A DNA stretch of 6,685 nucleotides from Deltaproteobacteria bacterium (GTDB lineage: Bacteria > Desulfobacterota > Desulfobacteria > Desulfobacterales > ETH-SRB1), in contig QMMZ01000109.1 in NCBI GenBank assembly GCA_003647525.1, positions 1 through 6,685 on the forward strand, given 5' to 3'. Shown here piece by piece: positions 1-6,003 of the stretch. Each line of letters starts with the position of its first letter. Positions within the stretch are counted from its first letter, which is position 1. The position numbers and the translations under genes are program-made. Below the pieces are notes generated by a model. That model searched no databases. It was not told the DNA's origin and was given only the letters and a program-made list of their open reading frames with translations.

Positions 1-1
1 A

Positions 2-1147
2 ATGGCCATGAACGCAAACATTGAAGGACTATTAGCTGCAGGACACCAGGTGAAGGTGCTGGCACTAAACACAAATAAGTATTTTGTTAAATTGAGTGAA
101 ATTCCGCAGGAGTATATTGATAAAACTCAAATTGAATTTATTTACCAGGATTTATCTATCAAGCCTGTGGCTGCGTTTTTAAACCTTTTTTCGAAAAAGT
201 CTTTTCATGTTGAACGGTTTATTGCTGAAGCTTTTGCTGAGAAAATCGTAAAAACATTGGATCATGACAATTATGATATTGTGCAGCTTGAAATGCTGTA
301 TATGACTCCTTATATCAATGTGATCCGGAAACATTCGAAGGCAAAGATCATCCTTCGTTCTCATAATGTGGAACACCTCATCTGGGAGCGGGTTACAACA
401 AATACATTAAATACATTCAGGCGATCATATTTAGCCGGGCTGACCAGAAAATTAAAAAATTACGAACTCAGGGCTATCAATAATTATGATGGAATTGCTA
501 CCATTAGTAAACAGGATGCTGAGTTTTATATCAACAACAATCCAACGATACCAGTTGTTGATATCTCCTTTGGAGTTGATGTAACACAGTATACAGTTTC
601 ATCTGAACCTTTTGAATTTCCATCATTGTTTCATTTGGGATCAATGAACTGGATGCCCAATGAAGAAGGGATTAAATGGTTTATTGAAACTACCTGGCCT
701 TTAATAGCAGAAAAATTTCCTGATTTAAAGTTTTATCTGGCCGGAAGAATGATGCCCGAATGGTTAGAAAGCCTGGATATAAAAAATATTAAAGTAATTG
801 GAGAGGTAGATGATGCCCAGGAATTTATTAATTCTAAGGCAGTAATGATAATACCACTATTTTCGGGTAGTGGAATCCGGATTAAAATTATTGAAGGCAT
901 GGCACTGGGAAAGGCAATTATTTCGACCGAAATTGGTGCTGAAGGAATTGCCTATACGCCTGAAAAAAATATCTTGATTGCGAACACGCCTGAAGAATTT
1001 TTGAGCACCATTGAAAAATGTGTTGCTGATGTTGGTTTTTGCAAAGAAATTGGTCACAATGCCCGCAAATTAATTGAAGAAAAGTACAACATCCATAAAA
1101 TCACTGAAAAACTACTAAGCTTTTACAAACAGGTATTGGAAAATTAA
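2..1147 (+). CDS. GT4-type glycosyltransferase, 5'-truncated by window edge
   Basis: Predicted cytoplasmic glycosyltransferase of the GT-B fold that moves a sugar from a nucleotide-sugar donor onto a growing glycan; the exact donor and acceptor cannot be read. In-window residue numbers: the N-terminal Rossmann half contains RSHNVEHL at 119-126. The donor-binding half starts near LGSMNWMPNEEG (about 211). The family signature GSGIRIKIIEGMALGK lies at 289-304, with E298 as the conserved phosphate/ribose-side glutamate. The first Glu of the usual E-x7-E pair is replaced by Ser290, as is common in the GSGIR-type subfamily. The reading frame opens with MAMNANIEGLLAAGHQVKVL, which matches the second helix and strand of such enzymes. 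The first strand and glycine-rich loop (about 15-25 residues) are therefore missing, and the true start almost certainly lies left of the window. A second glycosyltransferase follows after 45 bases. The fold is confident; the substrate is unknown. Confidence 0.88.
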   Translation: MAMNANIEGLLAAGHQVKVLALNTNKYFVKLSEIPQEYIDKTQIEFIYQDLSIKPVAAFLNLFSKKSFHVERFIAEAFAEKIVKTLDHDNYDIVQLEMLYMTPYINVIRKHSKAKIILRSHNVEHLIWERVTTNTLNTFRRSYLAGLTRKLKNYELRAINNYDGIATISKQDAEFYINNNPTIPVVDISFGVDVTQYTVSSEPFEFPSLFHLGSMNWMPNEEGIKWFIETTWPLIAEKFPDLKFYLAGRMMPEWLESLDIKNIKVIGEVDDAQEFINSKAVMIIPLFSGSGIRIKIIEGMALGKAIISTEIGAEGIAYTPEKNILIANTPEEFLSTIEKCVADVGFCKEIGHNARKLIEEKYNIHKITEKLLSFYKQVLEN

Positions 1148-1149
1148 TT

Positions 1150-1157
1150 TATTTTTG
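1150..1157 (+). promoter_or_regulatory. Possible Bacteroidota -7 element (TATTTTTG) before second glycosyltransferase
   Basis: TATTTTTG is an exact match to the TAnnTTTG -7 consensus described for Bacteroides and Flavobacterium housekeeping promoters. It sits 43 bases before the ATG at 1193, the same distance as the better candidate before hisS. No convincing -33 TTG/TTTG is found 17-19 bases upstream, and the gap to the previous gene is only 45 bases. It may be an internal promoter or simply AT-rich chance. Confidence 0.35.
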
Positions 1158-1192
1158 ACCCCTAAATATTTTAAAGGTATTCCACAGGATTG

Positions 1193-2356
1193 ATGAAAAT
1201 TTTTGTTTTACTTCCCAGGTTTCCATATCCCCTAGAAAAAGGGGATAAGCTAAGGGCCTACAATCAAATAAAACAGCTTTCAAAAAATCATGAGATACAT
1301 CTTTGTGCATTAAGTGATATTGCTATTAAACTTGAATATATTAAGGCTGTAGAACCTATTTGCAAATCAATCCATATTATAACCTTATCTCGAATATCTA
1401 TTTATTTGAATCTTTTGTGGGCATTCTTTTCGGGTAAACCATTGCAGGTTGGTTATTTTTATAATCGAAAAGCAAAGCGTAAAATCCATCAATTAATAAC
1501 GGAAATCCAACCGGACCATATTTATTGCCAATTGATTCGTGTGGCACAATATGTAAAAGATATTGATATTCCTAAGACATTAGATTATCAGGATGTTTTT
1601 TCCAAAGGTGTTGAACGTAGGATTCATAATTCACCCTTTTACTGGAAACCTGTTTTAAAAATTGAATACAAAAGACTTTTAAAATATGAGCATGAAGTTT
1701 TTTCCTGGTTTAACAATAAAACCATCATATCGAAGCCTGATCGTGACTTTATCCCCCATCCTGAAAAGGATAATATTGAGATCGTAATTAATGGTGTTGA
1801 TACAGATTTTTTCATACCCATGGCTATTGAAAAGGAGTATGACATAGTATTTATTGGAAATATGGGATATCCTCCCAATGTGAATGCTTCGGAATACCTG
1901 GTGAAGGAAATATTGCCCGTTATTCAAAAAACAAAACCAAATATTAAACTAATGCTGGCAGGAGCCACTCCCCACCAGAATGTACTGGCATTAAAGGACG
2001 AAAATGTACATGTTACTGGCTGGGTTGAAGACATCAGGGAATGTTATGCCAAAGCAAAGATTTTTATTGCACCTATGCAAATAGGCACTGGATTGCAGAA
2101 TAAATTACTGGAAGCCATGGCCATGAAAATTCCTTCTATAACTTCACCTCTGGCAAATTTTGCATTGGAAGCAAAAGATGGCAAAGAAATATTGGTAGGG
2201 AATTCACCCCGGGAATATGCAGATCACATTATACAATTGTTAGATAATACTGATACAAGCGAAACCATAGCCAACAATGCTTATTCATTCGTACATCGAA
2301 ATTATAACTGGGATGCCGCAACAAAAAAACTTGAAAATTTAATCAGCGGGAAATAA
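1193..2356 (+). CDS. Glycosyltransferase, GT4 type, similar to PEP-CTERM/EpsH1-associated sugar transferases
   Basis: Complete 387-residue GT-B glycosyltransferase, probably cytoplasmic and acting on an exopolysaccharide or other surface glycan. It opens with MKIFVLLPRFPYPLEKGDK, the first strand and loop typical of the TIGR03087-like group (RFPYPxxKGDKxR). The C-terminal half starts at FIGNMGYPPNVNA (residues 220-232), then AGATPHQNV, VTGWVEDIR and the donor-site signature GTGLQNKLLEAMAM (298-311). E307 is the conserved glutamate, and the partner position eight residues earlier is Thr299 rather than Glu. I chose ATG 1193 over the in-frame TTG at 1190 because it gives the standard N-terminus. 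It follows the first glycosyltransferase by 45 bases, and the next small gene begins 4 bases after its stop. Family assignment rests on remembered motifs. No exosortase or PEP-CTERM protein is visible here, so the link to that system is only by resemblance. Confidence 0.88.
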   Translation: MKIFVLLPRFPYPLEKGDKLRAYNQIKQLSKNHEIHLCALSDIAIKLEYIKAVEPICKSIHIITLSRISIYLNLLWAFFSGKPLQVGYFYNRKAKRKIHQLITEIQPDHIYCQLIRVAQYVKDIDIPKTLDYQDVFSKGVERRIHNSPFYWKPVLKIEYKRLLKYEHEVFSWFNNKTIISKPDRDFIPHPEKDNIEIVINGVDTDFFIPMAIEKEYDIVFIGNMGYPPNVNASEYLVKEILPVIQKTKPNIKLMLAGATPHQNVLALKDENVHVTGWVEDIRECYAKAKIFIAPMQIGTGLQNKLLEAMAMKIPSITSPLANFALEAKDGKEILVGNSPREYADHIIQLLDNTDTSETIANNAYSFVHRNYNWDAATKKLENLISGK

Positions 2357-2360
2357 TTCA

Positions 2361-2543
2361 ATGGATTTAGTTGTTTTAATAATAATTGGTATTTCATTTT
2401 TTGGTTTTATCTTTGGGTTGGCTTGTAAAAGCAGGGCAGTCAACAAGAGTTCCATAAAAAAGAGTGATTTTTTTCAAAAGTTAACAGTAGTTTCCTTAAT
2501 TTTAATGATTCTTTTTGCAATAATATACAGTTTAATTACCTAA
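2361..2543 (+). CDS. Small two-helix membrane protein of unknown function
   Basis: A 60-residue protein I do not recognise. It has two hydrophobic segments, about residues 3-21 and 41-59. They are separated by a basic loop (CKSRAVNKSSIKK, residues 22-34), which predicts a hairpin with the loop in the cytoplasm and both ends outside. Cys22 lies at the end of the first helix, but the preceding residues (FGLA) are a poor lipobox, so I do not call it a lipoprotein. The ATG lies 4 bases after the preceding glycosyltransferase stop, and the next gene starts 9 bases after its own stop. That tight packing is the main argument that it is real and translated with its neighbours. It does not resemble SecG or a toxin that I know. 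Function is unknown. Confidence 0.65.
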   Translation: MDLVVLIIIGISFFGFIFGLACKSRAVNKSSIKKSDFFQKLTVVSLILMILFAIIYSLIT

Positions 2544-2552
2544 TCTATTTGT

Positions 2553-2909
2553 ATGAATCAGGTTAATCAAAATCAACAGGACAAAAATATGTGGGCCATG
2601 TTTTGCCACCTGAGTGCATTTGCAGGTTATATTGTCCCTCTGGGCAGTATTCTTGGACCTTTGATAATCTGGTCCATAAAAAAGGACCAGTACCCAGCCA
2701 TTGATGACCATGGTAAAGAAGCTTTGAATTTCAATATTTCAATTGCGATTTATATGATCATTGCAGCAATCCTTATCGTAATAGTGGTAGGAATATTTAT
2801 GTTGATTGCACTTTGGGTTTTTCAAACAGTGATGATTATTATGGCATCCATTAAAGCCAATAATGGTGAATTTTTCAAATATCCTTTAACCATCCAATTT
2901 ATTAAATAA
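2553..2909 (+). CDS. DUF4870 domain-containing membrane protein
   Basis: A 118-residue inner-membrane protein matching the DUF4870 family (Tic20-like fold), whose biochemical role is not established. A polar N-terminus rich in Asn and Gln (residues 1-12) leads into the family start (MWAMFCHLSAFAGY, 13-26). A first membrane segment ends at WSIKKD (40-45). The hallmark DDHGKEALNFNIS (51-63) sits between the first helix and a long hydrophobic region (64-100) that reads as two helices around the glycine at 80. The C-terminus ends with the usual short polar tail containing a NNGEFFKYP stretch. Length is normal for the family. It lies 9 bases after the small membrane protein and 11 bases before the alkyltransferase gene, so the three are probably co-transcribed. 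Family call is firm; no function is implied. Confidence 0.9.
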   Translation: MNQVNQNQQDKNMWAMFCHLSAFAGYIVPLGSILGPLIIWSIKKDQYPAIDDHGKEALNFNISIAIYMIIAAILIVIVVGIFMLIALWVFQTVMIIMASIKANNGEFFKYPLTIQFIK

Positions 2910-2920
2910 TCCCCTGGTGA

Positions 2921-3397
2921 ATGTTTGAAATTGATACGACATTTCTGAAATCACCAATCGGAACCATTGAAGTTAAGTCTTCTGCAAAAGGAATTGTTTC
3001 ACTCTTTTTTGTTGATGATAAAGAAAGTAATGCTGCTATACCAACAGAAAATGCCATTTTTTCACAATTGGAAGAATATTTTTCAGGGGATCGTAAAAAG
3101 TTTGACCTTGAACTGGATTTGCAGGGTACAGAATTTCAAAAAAGTGTTTGGATGGAGTTATTAAATATTCCATATGGTGAAACCAGGTCTTACATTCATA
3201 TTGCTAAAAAATTAGGGGACCCGAAAAAACTTAGGGCAGTAGGAAATGCCAATGGTAAAAATCCTGTTTCCATTATTGTTCCCTGTCACAGGGTAATTGG
3301 TACCGATGGAAAATTGGTTGGATATGGAGGAGGGCTCTGGCGAAAAAAATGGTTGTTGGAACATGAGCAGAAATTTAAACAATTGAGCCTTTTTTAA
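2921..3397 (+). CDS. ogt: Methylated-DNA--[protein]-cysteine S-methyltransferase
   Basis: Suicide DNA-repair protein that transfers an alkyl group from O6-alkylguanine (or O4-alkylthymine) to its own cysteine. All expected residues are visible. The acceptor is Cys122 in PCHRVIG (121-127), with His123 and Glu149 (in LLEHE) completing the Cys-His-Glu relay. Tyr91 (GETRSY) and the arginine finger Arg105 (RAVGNANGKNP) belong to the helix-turn-helix that flips out the damaged base. The N-terminal part (1-70) is the usual poorly conserved ribonuclease-H-like domain. At 158 residues it is a single-domain Ogt/MGMT enzyme, without the N-terminal Ada regulatory domain or an AraC region, so it is more likely a constitutive repair enzyme than an adaptive-response regulator. 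It sits 11 bases after the DUF4870 gene, which suggests expression by read-through. The symbol ogt is given by family; the precise orthology is not tested. Confidence 0.95.
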   Translation: MFEIDTTFLKSPIGTIEVKSSAKGIVSLFFVDDKESNAAIPTENAIFSQLEEYFSGDRKKFDLELDLQGTEFQKSVWMELLNIPYGETRSYIHIAKKLGDPKKLRAVGNANGKNPVSIIVPCHRVIGTDGKLVGYGGGLWRKKWLLEHEQKFKQLSLF

Positions 3398-3422
3398 TTG
3401 ATTGAAAATAAATATTCGATTT

Positions 3423-4049
3423 ATGAAAACACTAACATTTGTTTTACTTGTTTTTGCTTTGGCTTCCTGTTGTAAGAGCAAGCAAAAAGATATTATTCGA
3501 TTATCACAGTCAGATTTAAGTGTGAATCTATATACTGGCAATGAAACACTTGAGTTTATTGACGACAGTAGCCAAATAATTACATACAATAGTGGGGTAA
3601 GAAGTTCAACAATGGAAGAACTTGGTGAGTGTTACGGTGGTTGCTGTGACTACTACCTTGTTGAAACTTCAAACAATACTCATTTTGAAAGTGAATATTT
3701 ACAGTCGAACCTGGAGATTACAATTACAAATCAATTCTATCGGTATACTGGAAAACAGTTTGTTCCAATACTTTCGTTTACATGGGCTTATAAAGAAGTT
3801 TATGAAAATACTACATATAGCAATTATGCAATATTGCCGGTTGATAGCATAGAAGTGGTAGCCACAAATCAGGAAATATTTAAAGACTCATTGATAATAC
3901 GCAACACCATGTATTACCAGGTTTTTACTCTGCCCGGAATTTGTTCAGGCGAGGATCGGCTTTTTGCGGATACATTATTCTATACTAAAACAGATGGGAT
4001 AATTGGGTTAAAGTTTACTGACGGGAATTTGTGGTCGTTAATTAATTAA
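3423..4049 (+). CDS. Putative lipoprotein of unknown function with conserved-looking cysteines
   Basis: A 208-residue predicted lipoprotein I cannot assign to a family. The N-terminus MKTLTFVLLVFALASC is a short type II signal peptide with lipobox LASC, so Cys16 should be lipidated. Residues after it (CKSKQKD) are basic rather than acidic and do not look like the acidic surface-export signal known from some Bacteroidota. An in-frame TTG at 3402 would add seven residues; ATG 3423 gives the cleaner signal peptide and is preferred. The mature part is polar and rich in Thr, Tyr and Asn, consistent with a beta-rich periplasmic or outer-membrane domain. It contains CYGGCC (Cys70, Cys74, Cys75) and a later lone Cys174 (LPGICSGED), which could form disulfides or bind metal. 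It starts 25 bases after the alkyltransferase gene and ends 44 bases before the cupin gene. I see no functional clue in the context. Confidence 0.8.
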   Translation: MKTLTFVLLVFALASCCKSKQKDIIRLSQSDLSVNLYTGNETLEFIDDSSQIITYNSGVRSSTMEELGECYGGCCDYYLVETSNNTHFESEYLQSNLEITITNQFYRYTGKQFVPILSFTWAYKEVYENTTYSNYAILPVDSIEVVATNQEIFKDSLIIRNTMYYQVFTLPGICSGEDRLFADTLFYTKTDGIIGLKFTDGNLWSLIN

Positions 4050-4093
4050 AATGGGAATTCACAAAAAAATAATCATAATATTATTTTAAAAGT

Positions 4094-4573
4094 ATGATCA
4101 AGATTGATCAAAAATTATTGGATGAGATGAACCTGAAATCGCGATCTGCTAAAAGGGGCCGTGCCCATTATACATTTCACAAAACAGATGACGATACCTT
4201 GCAACGTATGTTGAATGCAATGCAACCGGGTACATATCTTCAGCCTCATAAGCATGAAAATCCAGATAAACGGGAGGTTTTTTTAGTTTTATCAGGAAAA
4301 TTTCTTGTGGTTGAATTTGAAGAAAATGGGGACATTGCTGATCACTTGATCCTTGATGCCAGTAGTCAGCAGTTTGCTGGTGAAATAGCAGAGCGTAAAT
4401 TTCATACTGTTATATGCCTGGCCCCTGATTCCATTGCTTATGAAATCAAAGACGGCCCTTATAAACCCATTGATGACAAAAATTTTGCCAGCTGGGCTCC
4501 TAAAGAAGGTGATCCTGGTTGTACTGAATATATCAATAAAATTCTCAAGGAATTAATTGTTCAGATTTCCTGA
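4094..4573 (+). CDS. wbuC: WbuC family cupin-fold metalloprotein
   Basis: A 159-residue single-domain cupin, cytoplasmic by lack of any signal peptide. It matches the WbuC family, whose namesake lies in enterobacterial O-antigen clusters and whose reaction is not established. The first cupin motif is visible as [13 protein letters not shown], with likely metal ligands His52, His54 and Glu61. The second motif supplies His104 (KFHTV). Family hallmarks include [18 protein letters not shown] and the closing IKDGPYKP stretch. A basic N-terminus ([15 protein letters not shown]) is also typical. It begins 44 bases after the lipoprotein gene and ends 58 bases before hisS. The two glycosyltransferases about 2 kb upstream fit the usual polysaccharide-linked setting, although four unrelated genes intervene. 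The symbol reflects family membership and does not imply a shown role in O-antigen synthesis. Confidence 0.88.
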   Translation: MIKIDQKLLDEMNLKSRSAKRGRAHYTFHKTDDDTLQRMLNAMQPGTYLQPHKHENPDKREVFLVLSGKFLVVEFEENGDIADHLILDASSQQFAGEIAERKFHTVICLAPDSIAYEIKDGPYKPIDDKNFASWAPKEGDPGCTEYINKILKELIVQIS

Positions 4574-4595
4574 TAAGGATTTTCAATTACTTTTG
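4566..4595 (+). promoter_or_regulatory. Predicted Bacteroidota-type promoter for hisS-hutH
   Basis: TACTTTTG at 4588-4595 is an exact TAnnTTTG -7 element. A partial -33 element, TTTC at 4566-4569, stands 18 bases before it, within the 17-19 spacing known for this phylum. Transcription would begin near 4600-4604, giving a leader of about 30 bases to the hisS ATG. The -33 half overlaps the last codons of the cupin gene. A weaker alternative uses TTTTG at 4591-4595 as -33 and TATTTTAA at 4614-4621 as -7. The call is from consensus match only. Confidence 0.55.
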
Positions 4596-4598
4596 CAT

Positions 4599-4613
4599 CA
4601 CTTTAATAAAGTG
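4599..4613. repeat. 15-base palindrome at the predicted hisS transcription start
   Basis: CACTTTA and TAAAGTG form a perfect 7-base inverted repeat around a single central A, 18 bases before the hisS ATG. It begins 4 bases after the -7 element, so it lies where a repressor operator would block initiation. In RNA it could form only a weak 5-base-pair stem (CACTT/AAGTG) with loop TAATA, followed by TATTTT, so a poor terminator for the cupin gene is the alternative. A chance palindrome in AT-rich DNA cannot be excluded. Confidence 0.4.
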
Positions 4614-4631
4614 TATTTTAAGAATTTAGAG

Positions 4632-5999
4632 ATGACTCAGAAACCTTCAATACCGAAAGGAACACGCGATTTTTCTCCCATTGAAATGACACGGAGAAAT
4701 TACATTTTTGATACTGTCAAATCTGTTTTTAAAACCTATGGGTATCAACCCATAGAAACACCTGCCATGGAAAATTTATCTACATTAATGGGTAAGTTTG
4801 GTGTGGAAGGGGATAAGCTGTTGTTTAAAATTTTAAATTCGGGTGATTACCTGGGTAAAATCCCTGAATCTAAATTTCAAAATCCGGTTTCTTCAGAATT
4901 TACTGGTTTTATTTCTGAGCGGGGATTGCGCTATGACTTAACGGTTCCATTTGCCCGTTATGTTGTACAACACCGGAATGATATTACCTTTCCTTTTAAA
5001 CGTTTTCAAATCCAACCAGTATGGAGAGCTGATAAACCACAAAAAGGAAGGTACCGTGAATTTTTCCAGTGTGATGTGGATGTGATTGGAAGCAAATCAT
5101 TGTTAAACGAAGCTGAATTGGTACAGATCATTGATGAGGTGTTCAATCAATTGAAAGTTAATAATATCATCAAGATCAACAATCGAAAAGTATTGCTGGG
5201 AATTGCTGAATACATTGGTGAAACGGAAAAGTTCACACATATTACTGTTGCTATTGATAAACTGGATAAAATTGGAATTGAGAAAGTAAAGGATGAGCTT
5301 TCCAGGAATGGAATTTCCAGTGAAGGTATTGGAAAACTTGAAAAGATCTTAAATTTTGAAGGTGATAAAAATCAGAAAATTAGTTATTTAAAAGACCTTC
5401 TCAAAAATTCCTCCACTGGAAATGATGGTATTCAGGAAGTGAGTGAGGTTTTTGAAATTTTAGATAGTTTGGAATTGAATTCAGAAATAGAATTTGACTT
5501 AACACTCGCAAGGGGGTTGAATTATTATACCGGAGCTATTTTCGAAGTGATTGCTAAAGATGTAAAAATTGGCAGTATTTGCGGAGGTGGTCGATACGAT
5601 GACCTCACTGGCATTTTTGGATTGCCTGATGTTTCGGGAGTGGGGGTGTCATTTGGTGCCGACAGGGTTTATGATGTTATGCTGGAACAAAATCTATTTC
5701 CATCAGCAACTCAAACTACAACCCGGGTTTTGTTTGTGAACTTTGGTGAGAAGGAACAAAAATATTGTATAAACCTGGTGAATAAACTGAGAAAAGCTGG
5801 TATAAGCACAGAATTATTTCCTGATTCGGCCAAGATGAAAAAACAAATGAATTATGCCAATAATAACAATATTCCATTTGTAGCCCTCATTGGTGAAAAT
5901 GAAATGAGCGAGGGAACTCTTACCGTGAAAGATATGGGAGCTGGTCAGCAGAATACTTATCAGAATTTGGATGAATTTATTATTCAATTAAAATCTTAA
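4632..5999 (+). CDS. hisS: Histidine--tRNA ligase (HisRS)
   Basis: Class II aminoacyl-tRNA synthetase that activates histidine with ATP and charges tRNA-His; cytoplasmic and essential. The 455-residue protein starts [16 protein letters not shown], the standard HisRS N-terminus. The frame stays open further upstream to a TTG at 4557, but that would overlap the cupin gene and add atypical sequence, so ATG 4632 is chosen. Visible motifs: [14 protein letters not shown] (99-112); motif 2 [20 protein letters not shown] (131-150), with Arg132 as the ATP-binding arginine; the HisA motif [15 protein letters not shown] around catalytic Arg294; His[12 protein letters not shown] (314-324); and motif 3 [10 protein letters not shown] ending at Arg345. 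Residues about 365-455 form the anticodon-binding domain. It is about 30 residues longer than the E. coli enzyme, the extra length falling mainly in the middle region (about 170-280). hutH follows after 4 bases, implying co-transcription. Confidence 0.97.
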   Translation: MTQKPSIPKGTRDFSPIEMTRRNYIFDTVKSVFKTYGYQPIETPAMENLSTLMGKFGVEGDKLLFKILNSGDYLGKIPESKFQNPVSSEFTGFISERGLRYDLTVPFARYVVQHRNDITFPFKRFQIQPVWRADKPQKGRYREFFQCDVDVIGSKSLLNEAELVQIIDEVFNQLKVNNIIKINNRKVLLGIAEYIGETEKFTHITVAIDKLDKIGIEKVKDELSRNGISSEGIGKLEKILNFEGDKNQKISYLKDLLKNSSTGNDGIQEVSEVFEILDSLELNSEIEFDLTLARGLNYYTGAIFEVIAKDVKIGSICGGGRYDDLTGIFGLPDVSGVGVSFGADRVYDVMLEQNLFPSATQTTTRVLFVNFGEKEQKYCINLVNKLRKAGISTELFPDSAKMKKQMNYANNNNIPFVALIGENEMSEGTLTVKDMGAGQQNTYQNLDEFIIQLKS

Positions 6000-6003
6000 A
6001 ATA

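Noticed and set aside
179..376. A - strand open frame of 65 codons within the first glycosyltransferase.
   Set aside because: It is antisense to the N-terminal half of the enzyme and looks like chance.
857..1057. A - strand open frame of 66 codons opposite the donor-binding signature of the first glycosyltransferase.
   Set aside because: The coding strand here is clearly the conserved GT4 motif; the antisense product is rich in Asn and Phe without any motif.
1639..1927. Two overlapping - strand open frames of about 80 codons inside the second glycosyltransferase.
   Set aside because: They are antisense to a conserved enzyme, overlap each other and show no protein-like features.
2967..3164. 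A + strand open frame of 65 codons in another frame inside the alkyltransferase gene.
   Set aside because: It overlaps entirely with a conserved repair gene and lacks any feature of its own.
3370..3422. CAATT...AATTG repeat with a T run at the end of the alkyltransferase gene, considered as a terminator.
   Set aside because: Only 5 base pairs with an AT-rich stem, the T run lies in the loop and not after the stem, and the pattern overlaps the stop codon.
3212..3589. Open frame of 125 codons on the - strand spanning the end of the alkyltransferase and the start of the lipoprotein gene.
   Set aside because: It lies opposite two well-supported genes, shows no recognisable domain and has a composition typical of an antisense shadow.
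3622..3852. A + strand open frame of 76 codons inside the lipoprotein gene.
   Set aside because: It is nested in a gene with a clear signal peptide and has no independent support.
4066..4087. AT-only inverted repeat AAAATAAT / ATTATTTT with a 6-base loop, 6 bases before the cupin ATG, considered as a terminator or regulatory hairpin.
   Set aside because: The stem has no G or C and would be very unstable, and such repeats are expected by chance in this AT-rich gap.
4557..4631. An upstream in-frame extension of hisS starting from TTG and overlapping the cupin gene by 17 bases.
   Set aside because: The extra 25 residues do not resemble a HisRS N-terminus, while [14 protein letters not shown] from 4632 does; the predicted promoter also lies within this stretch.
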